Shown: one piece after another, positions 34,260 through 43,564 of the stretch
How the letters are laid out: each line of letters opens with the position of its first letter
How positions within the stretch are numbered: the stretch's first letter is position 1
Assembly: GCA_021154885.1 (NCBI GenBank)
Contig: JAJKHS010000082.1
Coordinates: 1 to 64,000 of the forward strand
Direction of reading: 5' to 3'
DNA length: 64,000 nucleotides
DNA from: Thermoanaerobaculum sp.
GTDB taxonomy: Bacteria > Acidobacteriota > Thermoanaerobaculia > Multivoradales > UBA5704
Translations under genes and position numbers: made by a program
Notes under the pieces: generated by a model
What the model saw: the letters and a program-made list of their open reading frames with translations, nothing else
The model's database searches: none
What the model was told of the DNA's origin: nothing

Positions 34260-35410
34260 GCTCGTGCCGTGCCTCCCGTCACCCGGGCCGCGGCGTCGAG
34301 CAGCCCGCGCCAGGCCGCGGCGTAGTCCCAGCGGGCCAGGATCGCGGCGCTCGCCTCCCGTACCCGCTGCGCTGGCAGGGCCAGGGCGTCGCCGATCCGG
34401 CCGGCCAGCTCGCCGTCGTCCCCCGCCGCGTAGAGGAAGCCGTTGCCGCCCGGCGCCACGAGGTCGAACGCCGCGCCCACCCGCGAGGAGGCGACGACCG
34501 GCAGGCCGCAGGCCAGGGCCTCCTGGACGGACACCCCCCAGCGCTCCTCGCGGGCCGGGTGGACGAAGAGGTCCGCCGCGGCGTAGAGGGCCGGCAGCTC
34601 GGGATAGGGGACGTAGCCGGGGAAGCGGACCCGCGCGCCGGCCGCCCGCTCCAGCGCCGCCCGCTCGGGGCCGTCGCCGGCCAGCACCAGCCAGACGTTC
34701 TCCCGCTGCAAGTGTGCGAAGGCGCGCACCAGGTCCCAGGGCGCCTCGCGGGGGCCGAATTTCGCCAGGCTGAGGATGACCGGAGCCGCCGCCGGCACGC
34801 CAAGCCGGGCGCGCACCGCCGCCCGCTCCGCTTCGGAGAGGCGCGAACGGGCGCGGAAGTCCTCCACGTCCACGGCATAGGGGAAGAGGCCCATCCGCCG
34901 GGCCGGCACCCCGAAAACACGGAGGTACTCCAGGGTCAGGGAGCCCACGCCGAAGAAGAGGTCGTACGTCCTTTTCATATAGGTGGCGAAGAGGAGCCGC
35001 TTGGCAAGGCCGCGGGCGCCGCGGACGGCGCGGATGAGCGAGCCGTCGAACAGCACCGAGTCCAGCCGCAGGGCGGTCGCCGTCCCCGCCCGCCTCGCCA
35101 GCCGGGCCCCCAGCCGGTAGAGCGGCTGCGTATAACCGTTGACGATCAGCAGGTCGCACCGCTGCGGCCGCAGGCGCTCGGCGAGCCAGGCCTCGGCACC
35201 CGCGGCAGGGCAGACCTCGGAGGGGTAGCCTCCGAGCAGGTCGATCCCCCAGGAGACGGAGGTCCCCAGCTCGGGGTCGAAGACCGGGCCCGCCACCCCG
35301 CTGCCACCGGTGAAGAGGACCCGCAGCTCGTGCTCCGGGTCGCGGGCGGCGAAGCGATAGAACGGCGCCTCGAACTGGGTGGGGCGCTCGACGAGGAAGG
35401 CGATCTTCAT
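34256..35410 (-). CDS. Glycosyltransferase family 4
   Basis: A 384-residue GT-B enzyme. M-K-I-A-F-L-V-E-R-P-T-Q-F-E-A-P starts the acceptor domain. I-L-S-L-A-K-F-G-P-R-E and the donor motif E-E-R-W-G-V-S-V-Q-E-A-L-A-C-G-L-P-V-V (EX7E) identify GT4. It overlaps its neighbours by 4 bp on both sides. Donor and acceptor unknown. Confidence 0.78.
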   Translation of the reverse strand: MKIAFLVERPTQFEAPFYRFAARDPEHELRVLFTGGSGVAGPVFDPELGTSVSWGIDLLGGYPSEVCPAAGAEAWLAERLRPQRCDLLIVNGYTQPLYRLGARLARRAGTATALRLDSVLFDGSLIRAVRGARGLAKRLLFATYMKRTYDLFFGVGSLTLEYLRVFGVPARRMGLFPYAVDVEDFRARSRLSEAERAAVRARLGVPAAAPVILSLAKFGPREAPWDLVRAFAHLQRENVWLVLAGDGPERAALERAAGARVRFPGYVPYPELPALYAAADLFVHPAREERWGVSVQEALACGLPVVASSRVGAAFDLVAPGGNGFLYAAGDDGELAGRIGDALALPAQRVREASAAILARWDYAAAWRGLLDAAARVTGGTARA

Positions 35411-36549
35411 GGGCGGGTCAGGACGCGGTCATACATCGTTTCCATCGCGAGCGCCACGGCCGGCCAGCCGAAGCGGTCCGCCGCCGCGCGGGCGCCGCGG
35501 CAGCCCATCTCCTCCCGGCGCGCCGCGTCCGCCAGCAGATCCCGCAGCGCCTCGCCCAGCCGCACCGGATCGCCGTCGACCACGAGGCCGGCGCCGGTCT
35601 CCCGCACCGTCGCCGCCAGTCCCACCTCGGGCGTGACCGCCACCGGACAGCCGGCGGCCATGGCCTCCAGGACGGCGTTGCCGAAGTTCTCCGAGCGGGA
35701 GGGGAGGACGAGCACGGCGGCCCGGCGGAGGAGCGAGGCCTTCTCTTCTCCGGCCACAGGCCCCAGGAAGCGGACCCGGCCGGCCACGCCCGCCTCCCCG
35801 GCCAGCCGCTCCAGCTCCGGCCGCAGCCCCTCCTCGTCGTTGCCGGCGATCTTCAGCTCCACGCCGGGGCAGCGGGCGAGGGCCGGGATCAGCCGGTCGA
35901 GCCCCTTCTTCCAGCTCACCCGGCCGAGGAAGAGCAGGAAGGGTTCCCGCGGCTCCTCTCCGTCCTGCTGCGGCCCCGGCGGAACGTCCACCCCATTCGG
36001 CACCGTGAAGACCGGCGGCAGGGGGAGCCCGAGCCTCGCCGCTTCGTCCGCTTCGAGCGCGCTGGTGGCATGGAGGGCTGCGGCCCGCGCGAGCGTCCGC
36101 CGCTCGGCGAGGAGCATCCAGGCGCGTTTGCGCCATCGCCCCCGCCGGGCGATCAGGTCGGAGACCAGCATTCCGCGGGGGGAGACGACGTAGGGGACGC
36201 CGGCCCGCTCGGCGGCCCGGGCCGCGGCCGAGGTGGGCCAGAGGAACACCGAGTGGAGGTGGAGGAGGTCGAAGCCGTTCATGACCTGCCGCGCCGCCCG
36301 CCCCAGGGCCGGGGAGACGTAGAGCCGCCGCGGCCACCGCACGGGGAAGTACCAGACCTCGACCCCGTCGATCTTCACCGGCTCGCCCAGAGGCACGTCC
36401 AGCCGGCCATCGCCGTGGACGTCGGTGGTGAGCACGGTCACGGCGTGCCCCCGCTCCACCAGGGCCCGGCACAGGCCGTGGACGGCCAGGATGGGGCCGC
36501 CGTGACGCCAGGCGGGGACGTAGGTGGGCACCACGTGCAGCAGCCTCAT
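35407..36549 (-). CDS. Glycosyltransferase family 4
   Basis: A 380-residue GT-B enzyme. M-R-L-L-H-V-V-P-T-Y-V-P-A-W-R-H-G-G-P is the usual N-terminal loop. L-L-F-L-G-R-V-S-W-K-K-G-L-D and S-R-S-E-N-F-G-N-A-V-L-E-A-M-A-A-G-C-P-V are the donor-side motifs. The start at 36549 is fixed by an ATGA overlap with the upstream GT4. One of four adjacent GT4 genes, so the repeating unit is probably complex. Confidence 0.8.
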   Translation of the reverse strand: MRLLHVVPTYVPAWRHGGPILAVHGLCRALVERGHAVTVLTTDVHGDGRLDVPLGEPVKIDGVEVWYFPVRWPRRLYVSPALGRAARQVMNGFDLLHLHSVFLWPTSAAARAAERAGVPYVVSPRGMLVSDLIARRGRWRKRAWMLLAERRTLARAAALHATSALEADEAARLGLPLPPVFTVPNGVDVPPGPQQDGEEPREPFLLFLGRVSWKKGLDRLIPALARCPGVELKIAGNDEEGLRPELERLAGEAGVAGRVRFLGPVAGEEKASLLRRAAVLVLPSRSENFGNAVLEAMAAGCPVAVTPEVGLAATVRETGAGLVVDGDPVRLGEALRDLLADAARREEMGCRGARAAADRFGWPAVALAMETMYDRVLTRP

Positions 36550-37727
36550 GCGACGAGAGAGCCGAGCAGGTCGGTGAAGCGCTGGGCGTAGGCCGGCCAG
36601 GTGGCGGCCTCGGCGGCGCGGCGGCAGTCGGCCCTCATGGCGCGGACGGCCTCCGGGTGGCGGACGCACCACGCCATGCGCTCGGCCAAGGCGCGGACTT
36701 CCTCCACCGGCACGATCCAGCCGGTCCGTCCCTCGGTCACCAGGTCCTTCGCCCCCACCATTTCGGAGATCAGCACGGGGAGCCCCGAGGCCAGGGCCTC
36801 GGGGACCACCATGGCATAGGAGTCGTTGCGCGAGGGGAGGACGAGGCAGTCCGCCCGCCGCAGCTCCGCCGCCAGCTCGTCTTGAGTCTGAGGTCCGAGG
36901 AAGGCGATCCGGTCCGGGGTCTCCGGGGACCCCGGAGATCGCCCGTCCAGCAGGTGCCCCAGGTCGCCGCGGGGGCCGGCGATCCGCAGCCGTGGCAGCC
37001 GTGCAGGGGGCTCGGCGGCGACCACGCGATCGAACGCCGCCAGGAGGAGGTCGAACCCCTTGCGCCGGATCGTCGCGCCGGCGAAGAGGAAGACGAAGCC
37101 CTCCCCCGCCGGCGCCTCCCCCGGCCCGGGCGCGAACAGCTCGAGGTCCGCCCCCAGGGCCACGGCGTGGACCTTCTCCGGCGGCACTCCGGCGTCCAGG
37201 TAGGTCTGCCGCGCCAGCTCCGAGACGGTGAGGACGTGGTCCGCCAGGGCGATCTCCCCATCCTTGACGGCGGCGATCCGCCGGTGGAGACCCGGCGGGT
37301 CGCCGGTGCCGTGGAGCCGGTCCTGGGCCGCGCGATGGATGGATGGCGCGTCGAGCAGAGTGGTCAGGCCCAGCCGCTTCGCCTGCCGGAAGGTGGCGAG
37401 GGCCGAGATCTCGCAGGCGATGACGGCGGCCGCTCCCGATCGCCGCAGGCCGGCCGCCGCCCAGCGGTCGAAGAGACGACAGGCGAAGAAATCGTTCCAG
37501 GCCGCGGCGCCGGCCGGCAGGAGGGCGTCGCCGCCGCGGCGCAGCGCCGGCGTCCAGGGGAACCAGCGCGTAAGCCGCGAATCCAGAGAGACAGGGGGGT
37601 AACGCCCGAAGCGTCGTGCCGGCACCCCTGACCAGTAGCCGGCCAGCCTCCCCGCGCCCTGGAGCGCCAGGGCCGCCTGGTGGGAGTGCTGCCGCCCGGG
37701 ATGCGTCACCAGGACGCCACCATTCAT
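36546..37727 (-). CDS. Glycosyltransferase family 4
   Basis: A 393-residue GT-B enzyme. The N-terminus reads G-G-V-L-V-T-H-P-G-R-Q-H-S-H. The C-terminal half has F-L-F-A-G-A-T-I-R-R-K-G-F-D, and S-R-N-D-S-Y-A-M-V-V-P-E-A-L-A-S-G-L-P-V, a GT4 donor motif with the first Glu replaced by Asp. It is flanked by 4-bp overlaps with a GT4 gene and the O-antigen ligase/polymerase-like gene. Confidence 0.75.
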   Translation of the reverse strand: MNGGVLVTHPGRQHSHQAALALQGAGRLAGYWSGVPARRFGRYPPVSLDSRLTRWFPWTPALRRGGDALLPAGAAAWNDFFACRLFDRWAAAGLRRSGAAAVIACEISALATFRQAKRLGLTTLLDAPSIHRAAQDRLHGTGDPPGLHRRIAAVKDGEIALADHVLTVSELARQTYLDAGVPPEKVHAVALGADLELFAPGPGEAPAGEGFVFLFAGATIRRKGFDLLLAAFDRVVAAEPPARLPRLRIAGPRGDLGHLLDGRSPGSPETPDRIAFLGPQTQDELAAELRRADCLVLPSRNDSYAMVVPEALASGLPVLISEMVGAKDLVTEGRTGWIVPVEEVRALAERMAWCVRHPEAVRAMRADCRRAAEAATWPAYAQRFTDLLGSLVA

Positions 37728-39136
37728 GCGGCGGTCTCCGCAGCCGCCGGGAGCACCGCCACCGTGGCCGCCGCCTTCCTGGGGGCCGTCGCGACCTTCT
37801 GGTCGAGCCGGATGGCGAGGAACAGCAGCCCGGCGAACAACCAGTAGTAAACCCCGGCCGTGACGTCGAAGACGACGCCGCCCAGCACCTGGATGAGAAG
37901 GAAGAGGAAGCTTGCCGTGGCCAGGGCGCGGTGGAACCGGGTGCGCAGCCGCAGGGACTGGATCAGCGCGATGCCCACCAGCAGGAGGCGGACGAAATAG
38001 ACGGAGAGGAACCCCACGGCGCCGATCTCCACCATGATACGGCCCGTCTCCACCTCGACCGCCAGGCCGTGAAGCCAGCTATAGGGTGGGATGCCGGGTG
38101 TCACCGCCGCCGCGGTCTGGTGGGTGGAGCCGATGCCGAGACCCAGTGGGCCCGCTTGCGGCAGTAGCAGGAACGGTGCTTTCAGCGGCGACGAGAAACG
38201 AGACGGGAGGTCCGTACCGGCGCTCGCCCGCCCCACGAAGGCATCCAGCGCGTCGCCGCCGAGGTAGACGACGCCCGCCGCGATCAGCCCGAGGCCGAGC
38301 AAGGCGCGTCCGAAGACGGCTCCGGCCTGCCCCTCCCGGGCCACCGCCAGCCACCAGTAGAGCGGCGAGATCAGAGCCAGCATCGCCACCGGGCCGCGTG
38401 AGCCCGACATCAGCATGCCCAAGAGAGTCATGCCGAGAGCCGTGAAGGTGAGCAGGTTGCCGCGGAAGCGCCAGCTCGAGGCGCCGAGCACGGTGAGGAT
38501 GAGGATGGCCGTCGCCAGCAGGTACGACGCGTAACCGGAGATGAAAGAGAACGTGCCGGTGACCCGCACGTAGGACGAGGTGCCGAAGGTGGCGACATAG
38601 CCGAACTCGGTGGCGCCCCAGGCGTAGCTGTTGATGACGCTCGTGGTGGGGCTGAAGAACTGCGTCACGGCGAGCACGCCGACCGGGATGGCGATCAACA
38701 CGTAGCGGCGCAGGAAGCGGTAGAGCTCGGCGTCGCCGTCGAAGACCGCCGGCACCACGAACAGCAGCGGCACGTAGAGGAAGTATGCCTTGAACCCCAG
38801 GATGCCCACCAGCAGGTTCGGCAGGTTGGGATTGAAGATCTCGAGCACGCCGAGAATGGCCGACATCCCGAGGGCGAAGTAGAGCACCGGCATCGCCGGC
38901 GGGTGGTAGCGCACCTGTCCCCCGGCCCGGTCGCGCAGGAACCCGGCGTAGGCGCCGAGGAAGAACACGTCCTTGGCGAAGTAGATCAGATCCTGAGCGC
39001 CGGGGAAGACCCACTTGCGCAGCGCGCCTTCGGCGATCAGCAGGATCAGGGCGAAGCGGATCGCCTGGCGCCAGTTGAGCACCGACCAGGCCAGCACGCC
39101 GCCGCCCGCCACGACGATGAGGAAGCGCAGGCTCAT
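37724..39136 (-). CDS. Wzy/O-antigen ligase-like membrane protein
   Basis: A 470-residue protein with about eleven to twelve hydrophobic helices and a large periplasmic loop between the last ones (from about residue 310, S-T-H-Q-T-A-A-A-V). M-L-M-S-G-S-R-G-P-V and G-L-G-I-G-S-T-H are typical of the O-antigen ligase/polymerase superfamily. It either polymerises lipid-linked repeat units (Wzy) or transfers them to an acceptor (WaaL); sequence alone does not separate these. The start at 39136 overlaps the upstream GT4 by 4 bp; a longer frame upstream is a shadow. Confidence 0.72.
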   Translation of the reverse strand: MSLRFLIVVAGGGVLAWSVLNWRQAIRFALILLIAEGALRKWVFPGAQDLIYFAKDVFFLGAYAGFLRDRAGGQVRYHPPAMPVLYFALGMSAILGVLEIFNPNLPNLLVGILGFKAYFLYVPLLFVVPAVFDGDAELYRFLRRYVLIAIPVGVLAVTQFFSPTTSVINSYAWGATEFGYVATFGTSSYVRVTGTFSFISGYASYLLATAILILTVLGASSWRFRGNLLTFTALGMTLLGMLMSGSRGPVAMLALISPLYWWLAVAREGQAGAVFGRALLGLGLIAAGVVYLGGDALDAFVGRASAGTDLPSRFSSPLKAPFLLLPQAGPLGLGIGSTHQTAAAVTPGIPPYSWLHGLAVEVETGRIMVEIGAVGFLSVYFVRLLLVGIALIQSLRLRTRFHRALATASFLFLLIQVLGGVVFDVTAGVYYWLFAGLLFLAIRLDQKVATAPRKAAATVAVLPAAAETAA

Positions 39137-40170
39137 CGCCGCACCTCTCCCGCGACTCCCGCGGCGGCCCGCTCGAGCTCCCGCACCCAGGCGAGCGCAG
39201 TGGCCCCGGTGCCATGGGCGGCGAGGTGCTCCGGCGCGGCGTGCCGCAGGGTCCGCGCCAGCTCCGGATCGGCGAGCGCCCGCTCGAGGGCCGCGGCCAG
39301 GGCCGCGGCGTCGCCGTTGGGGAAGGTCAGCCCGCACGGGCCGATCGCATCCTTGAGCCCGCCCCCCTCCGAGCCCACGACCAGGCAGCCGCAGGCGATC
39401 CCTTCGAGGGCCACGATGCCGAAGGGCTCCCGGTAGCGCGAGGGGACGACCAGCACGCGGTGCTGGTTGAGCAGCCGCACCAGCTCCTCGCCCTGGCGCA
39501 CGCCCGTGAGCTCGATCTGCGCGGCCACCCCGAGCTGCCGGGCCCGCTCCTCGATGCGCGGCCTTTCCGGCCCTTCCCCGATCACGGTCAGCTTCGGCCG
39601 GAGCCCCTTGGCGGCGAGGAGACCCAGGGCGTCGATCAGCAGATCGAGCCCCTTGTCCGACACCAGGCGGCCGAGGAAGGCCAGGTCCCGCTCGCGAGCG
39701 ACGCCGGGCAGCACGCGGAAGAGGTGGTCGCGGTAGGTGTTGGGGATCACGACGGACGGGGTGTTCAGGTCGCCGGCCACGGCTCGGCTGACGGCGATCG
39801 AAGCGGCGGCGCGGCGCAGCAGACGGCGCTTGAGACGGTCCTGCCAGGCCACGCGGCCATCGGTGCGGCAGTACCAGCTATGGTGCGACACCACCCACGG
39901 CCGGCGCACCAGGAGCAGCGGCCAGAGCCCCCGCAGGCTGACATTGTGTTGCAGGAAGACGTCGCACCAGCGGGTCCAGCGCAGCAGCTCCCACGGCGAA
40001 GGGTCGCGGACCACCCGGTAGGGCCCGTCGTCCGTCCGGTCGCTCGCCGTGCGCGTCACCACCACGATCTCCAGGCCGTGACCGGCGAGCTGGCTGGCAA
40101 GGTGGGCGGCGTTGATCTCCAGGCCGCCCACCTGCGGCAGGAAGGCAGGGGTATAGATCAGGACCTTCAT
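39133..40170 (-). CDS. Glycosyltransferase family 4
   Basis: A 345-residue GT-B enzyme. M-K-V-L-I-Y-T-P-A-F-L-P-Q-V-G-G-L-E is a clear GT4 N-terminus. L-A-F-L-G-R-L-V-S-D-K-G-L-D-L and R-Y-R-E-P-F-G-I-V-A-L-E-G-I-A-C-G-C provide the donor site (EX7E). It overlaps both neighbours by 4 bp. Confidence 0.82.
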   Translation of the reverse strand: MKVLIYTPAFLPQVGGLEINAAHLASQLAGHGLEIVVVTRTASDRTDDGPYRVVRDPSPWELLRWTRWCDVFLQHNVSLRGLWPLLLVRRPWVVSHHSWYCRTDGRVAWQDRLKRRLLRRAAASIAVSRAVAGDLNTPSVVIPNTYRDHLFRVLPGVARERDLAFLGRLVSDKGLDLLIDALGLLAAKGLRPKLTVIGEGPERPRIEERARQLGVAAQIELTGVRQGEELVRLLNQHRVLVVPSRYREPFGIVALEGIACGCLVVGSEGGGLKDAIGPCGLTFPNGDAAALAAALERALADPELARTLRHAAPEHLAAHGTGATALAWVRELERAAAGVAGEVRR

Positions 40171-41207
40171 GGGAACAGCAGCTCACGGTAGAGCGCGGCA
40201 TGGACACCGGCGGCGTGCCCGCGGTACCAGGTAAGGGCGCGGTCCGCGACCCGCTGCGGGTCCTCCGCGGACGCGGGGTCCCAGCACGGCGGCGTCTCGT
40301 CCGCGTCCCGGTCCAACGCGGGCGCGCACAGCGGCAGCATGCCGTGGGCGCAGTAGGCGGCGAACACGGTCGACTTGGCCAGGAAGCGCGGAGGGTAGGC
40401 CGCGAAACCGGCGAGCGATCCGGCGAGCAGGGAGCCGACCTCGGCGGCTGGCAGCTCGCCGAGCCGGCGCAGGGGGAGGTCCGCCACCTCCGCGGGTACG
40501 GGGACGCTGCCTGGTGGCCCCACGTCCAGGACCTCCTCCAGGTCCAGCGCCCGGCAGGCGTCGGCCAGCCGTTCCGCATGGCGACCATAGGCCCGCGCCC
40601 GGCCCCCCGGCCCGCCGAAGACCACCAGCCGGCGGGCCCGCGCCGCCAGGGGAGGCACGGCCGCCGGCTCGCCCACGGTCGAGAAGACGGGGAGGACGGC
40701 CACCTCCAGCCCTGGCGTCCGCCGCCGCAGCAGCCACCGGTAGTGGGCGAGGCTGGTCACCCGGCCATCGCTCAAGCTCGCCAGCCGGGCGGCCAGCCGG
40801 CGCTGGGCCGGCGACAGCCAGAAGGAGCTGCGCCAGGGGGGACCGGAGGCGTGGACCTCGTGGAACAAGGTCACCAGCCGCCGTCTTCCGTCGGTTCCTC
40901 CGGCCTTCCAGGTGGCCAGGCCATCCACCAGCCAGCCTGGGCAGCCGCGGGGCTGGTAGCCGTAGCCGACGTAGTGCAGCAGCACGGGGTCCGCTCCCGC
41001 CTCCCGCTCCAGGCGGGCGGCGAGCGCCCCCGCTTCGGCCGCCGCCCCCGGCGCTCCCGGGCCGGCGGCGAGCAGCCGGCTGGCGATTCCCGGCCCTCCC
41101 GGCCAGTCGCGCAGCGCCGCGGCCAGACCCTCGGCGAAGCTGCCCACGCCTTCGAAGGGTGGGGGCAGGCGCGGCACGATCTGCACCACCCCGGGGAGGT
41201 CGCTCAC
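40167..41207 (-). CDS. Divergent glycosyltransferase-like protein
   Basis: A 346-residue protein. V-V-Q-I-V-P-R-L-P-P-P-F-E-G-V-G-S-F-A-E at the start and V-L-L-H-Y-V-G-Y-G-Y with L-F-H-E-V-H-A look like the acceptor half of a GT4 enzyme. The C-terminal half has R-L-V-V-F-G-G-P-G-G-R but no clear EX7E donor motif, so activity as a transferase is uncertain. The start is GTG at 41207, giving a GTGA overlap with the SGNH gene; the next gene overlaps by 4 bp. Confidence 0.5.
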   Translation of the reverse strand: MSDLPGVVQIVPRLPPPFEGVGSFAEGLAAALRDWPGGPGIASRLLAAGPGAPGAAAEAGALAARLEREAGADPVLLHYVGYGYQPRGCPGWLVDGLATWKAGGTDGRRRLVTLFHEVHASGPPWRSSFWLSPAQRRLAARLASLSDGRVTSLAHYRWLLRRRTPGLEVAVLPVFSTVGEPAAVPPLAARARRLVVFGGPGGRARAYGRHAERLADACRALDLEEVLDVGPPGSVPVPAEVADLPLRRLGELPAAEVGSLLAGSLAGFAAYPPRFLAKSTVFAAYCAHGMLPLCAPALDRDADETPPCWDPASAEDPQRVADRALTWYRGHAAGVHAALYRELLFP

Positions 41208-42487
41208 CCGCGCCCCTCCGGATGCGACAGCAGGTAGCCGGCGACGAGGCGGGCCACCACGCGGGCGCCGGCCTCGGTGAAATGGCAGTCGTCGAAGAAC
41301 AGCTCCTCCCGGCCGCTCATCGCCGGCGCGAGGTCCACGCACTCCAGGCCCAGCCGCGAGCATTGGGCGAGGAGGGTGGCGTTGTAGCGGTCCATCCCCT
41401 GCCGCAGCGGACCGGGCGGGAGGAACCGGCCGCCGGCGTTCTCCCCCATCCACAACGAGTCGCGGGCGCGGCCGGCGAGGTCCTGCCGCCACAGCACGGG
41501 CTGGGTCAGGAACAGGCAGCGCAGCCGCCGGCGCCGGCACTCCCCGGCGAGGGCGGCGACCCGCTCGCCGTAGTCGCGCAGGGCTTGCCTGAGGTCCGGC
41601 AGGGCGTCGGTGTGCCCCGCCTGCCGGCGCCGCTGGCGCCGGTCCTCGACGTGGGCCCCGGTCTCGTCCTCCACCTCGTAGAGGAGGTGGCGCAGGGTGG
41701 CCCGCCTGCCGGCCTCCAGCGCCGCGCTGAGCAGCGCCGAGCGTCGCCACAGCGGCCGCGGCCCCAGCTCCAGGGAGCCGTTGAGGGCACGGACGAAGTC
41801 GTTGACGCCGACGAGGAAGACGGCGCCGTCGACGGGCAGCCGCGGCGCATGGCGCAGGAAGTCCAAGTGCTCGAAGGTGGTGTAGCCCGAGATGCCGAGG
41901 CCGCCCACCCACGTCCGACGCCCGGAGCCGCGGTCGAGGTCCGCCATCAGCAGGTACGGCCAGGTCTCCTCGTCGTCCAGGTAGGTGCACTCGGTGGTGC
42001 TGGCGCCGATGCACAGCAGCCGGGTGACGCCGGCCGCGGCCGGCATGGGGCCGCCGCGGATCCCCAGCTCGTTGGTGGTGTAGCGCGACGGGCCGGCGAT
42101 GCCGGTGAAGTAGCGCGGGTCCGGACGGAAGAGCCGGCGCACCCGCGGACCCCGCGAGTGCCCCAGCCGGTTGCCGAGGAGCGACGGAAAGGCCGCGGCG
42201 GTTCCCTCGGCCGCCAGCCAGCCCAGCGACAGCGCGGCCACCAGCGTTGCGATGGCGGCCCAGCGGTGGGCCAGGAGACGCCGCCCCGCCGGCAGCAGCC
42301 AGAGCGCCAGCGCGAGGAGAATGGCGACACCGCAGCCGCCGGCCGCCGCCCGCGCCAGCACCCCCTGGGAGCGCCACCCCCGCGCCAGGGCGACCCCTGA
42401 GTCGAGGAGCAGGAGGAGCGGCCAGGCTGCCAGGGCCGCCAGCGCCACGGTCTCCCGGGCGCGCTCGGAGAGGGGAGTTTCGGTCAC
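41204..42487 (-). CDS. Membrane-anchored SGNH/GDSL hydrolase-like protein
   Basis: A 427-residue protein with three N-terminal hydrophobic helices (about residues 16-35, 45-67 and 76-95), then an extracytoplasmic SGNH domain. Block I is C-I-G-A-S-T-T-E (nucleophile Ser), block III V-G-V-N-D-F, and block V D-D-C-H-F-T-E-A-G with the catalytic Asp and His. Such proteins add or remove O-acyl groups on polysaccharides. The start is GTG at 42487, overlapping the upstream GT4. With the acyltransferase-3 gene in the other operon it suggests O-acyl turnover on this glycan. Confidence 0.7.
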   Translation of the reverse strand: MTETPLSERARETVALAALAAWPLLLLLDSGVALARGWRSQGVLARAAAGGCGVAILLALALWLLPAGRRLLAHRWAAIATLVAALSLGWLAAEGTAAAFPSLLGNRLGHSRGPRVRRLFRPDPRYFTGIAGPSRYTTNELGIRGGPMPAAAGVTRLLCIGASTTECTYLDDEETWPYLLMADLDRGSGRRTWVGGLGISGYTTFEHLDFLRHAPRLPVDGAVFLVGVNDFVRALNGSLELGPRPLWRRSALLSAALEAGRRATLRHLLYEVEDETGAHVEDRRQRRRQAGHTDALPDLRQALRDYGERVAALAGECRRRRLRCLFLTQPVLWRQDLAGRARDSLWMGENAGGRFLPPGPLRQGMDRYNATLLAQCSRLGLECVDLAPAMSGREELFFDDCHFTEAGARVVARLVAGYLLSHPEGRG

Positions 42488-43563
42488 GGCTCTCGATACG
42501 CCTCCAGGCACCGCGCGACCACCCGCTCCCAGGTGAACTTCTCCTCGACCGTCCGCCGGGCACCGGCCGCGAGCCTTGCCCACAGCTCCGGCTCGCGCAC
42601 CAGCCGCAGCACGGCCTCCCCGATCGCCGCCGGCTGGTTCGGCGGCACCAGCAGGCCATCGACCTCCGGCGTCACGATCTCCGGCAGTGAAGCCGCGTCG
42701 GAGGCGATCACCGGACAGCCCCGGGCCATGGCCTCCACCAGCGCCAGGCCGAACAGCTCGTGGGCACCGGCCGAGCCGCGCGCGTCCACCGGCGTCGGGT
42801 GGACGAGGGCCATGGCCCGGCTCAGGATCGCCCTCACCTCCTTGTCGGGCAGGGCGCCGTGGAAGGTCACCGCCTTGCCCGCGGCGAGAGCCCGCAGGCG
42901 GTCCAGATAGGCCAGGTCCGGCCAGGGGCCCACGACGTGGAGGGCGACGCCGGGCGGCAGCCCCTGGATGAGGAAGTGGATCCCCTTGTGCGGCAGCACC
43001 CGCCCGAGGAAGACCAGCGAGCCGTCGTGGCTCAGCTCCGGACGCATCGGGTAGAGGGCCGGATCGACGCCGCCGTAGATCACCCGCCGGCGTTGGTTCC
43101 GGCATCTGCCGCCGGGAAGCTCGCGGGCGGCGTACTCCGAGAGCGGCAGGTGGGCCGCGATCCAGCGCGACTGGTCGACCTGGTAGGCCGGGGTCCAGCC
43201 GCCGCCGCCCAGGTCGGAGACGAAGACCCGGCTCCCTTGCAGCCGGCCGAGCAGGGCGGCAAGGAAGGTGGGAAGGACGAAGTATTGATGGCAGTGGATC
43301 ACGTCCGCCCCGCGCAGCTCGCGCGCCAGGGCGGGGGAGAAAGGGAGGCGCCGCGCGTCCGTCCAGCTCCGCAGGATCACCCGCTCGAAGCGCGGCGCCG
43401 GCCGCTCGCGGAAGGCGCGGGGGCCGAAGCTCACCAGCTTGACCTCCGCCCCTGTCACCCGCGCGGCCATGGCCCGCGCCAGCTCCTCGGCGAAGCGCTC
43501 GCCACCGCCGAGCACGGACTCCGGCGCGAAGTAGGTGGGGCTCACGTGGCAGACCCGCAGCAA
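42484..43563 (-). CDS. Glycosyltransferase family 4
   Basis: A 359-residue GT-B enzyme: V-C-H-V-S-P-T-Y-F-A-P, then L-G-G-G-E-R-F-A-E-E-L, V-F-L-G-R-V-L-P-H-K-G-I-H, and H-E-L-F-G-L-A-L-V-E-A-M-A-R-G-C-P-V (EX7E). All are standard GT4 features and the length is normal. It lies just after the small methyltransferase gene (1-bp gap) and overlaps the SGNH gene by 4 bp. Confidence 0.85.
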   Translation of the reverse strand: MLRVCHVSPTYFAPESVLGGGERFAEELARAMAARVTGAEVKLVSFGPRAFRERPAPRFERVILRSWTDARRLPFSPALARELRGADVIHCHQYFVLPTFLAALLGRLQGSRVFVSDLGGGGWTPAYQVDQSRWIAAHLPLSEYAARELPGGRCRNQRRRVIYGGVDPALYPMRPELSHDGSLVFLGRVLPHKGIHFLIQGLPPGVALHVVGPWPDLAYLDRLRALAAGKAVTFHGALPDKEVRAILSRAMALVHPTPVDARGSAGAHELFGLALVEAMARGCPVIASDAASLPEIVTPEVDGLLVPPNQPAAIGEAVLRLVREPELWARLAAGARRTVEEKFTWERVVARCLEAYREP

Positions 43564-43564
43564 G

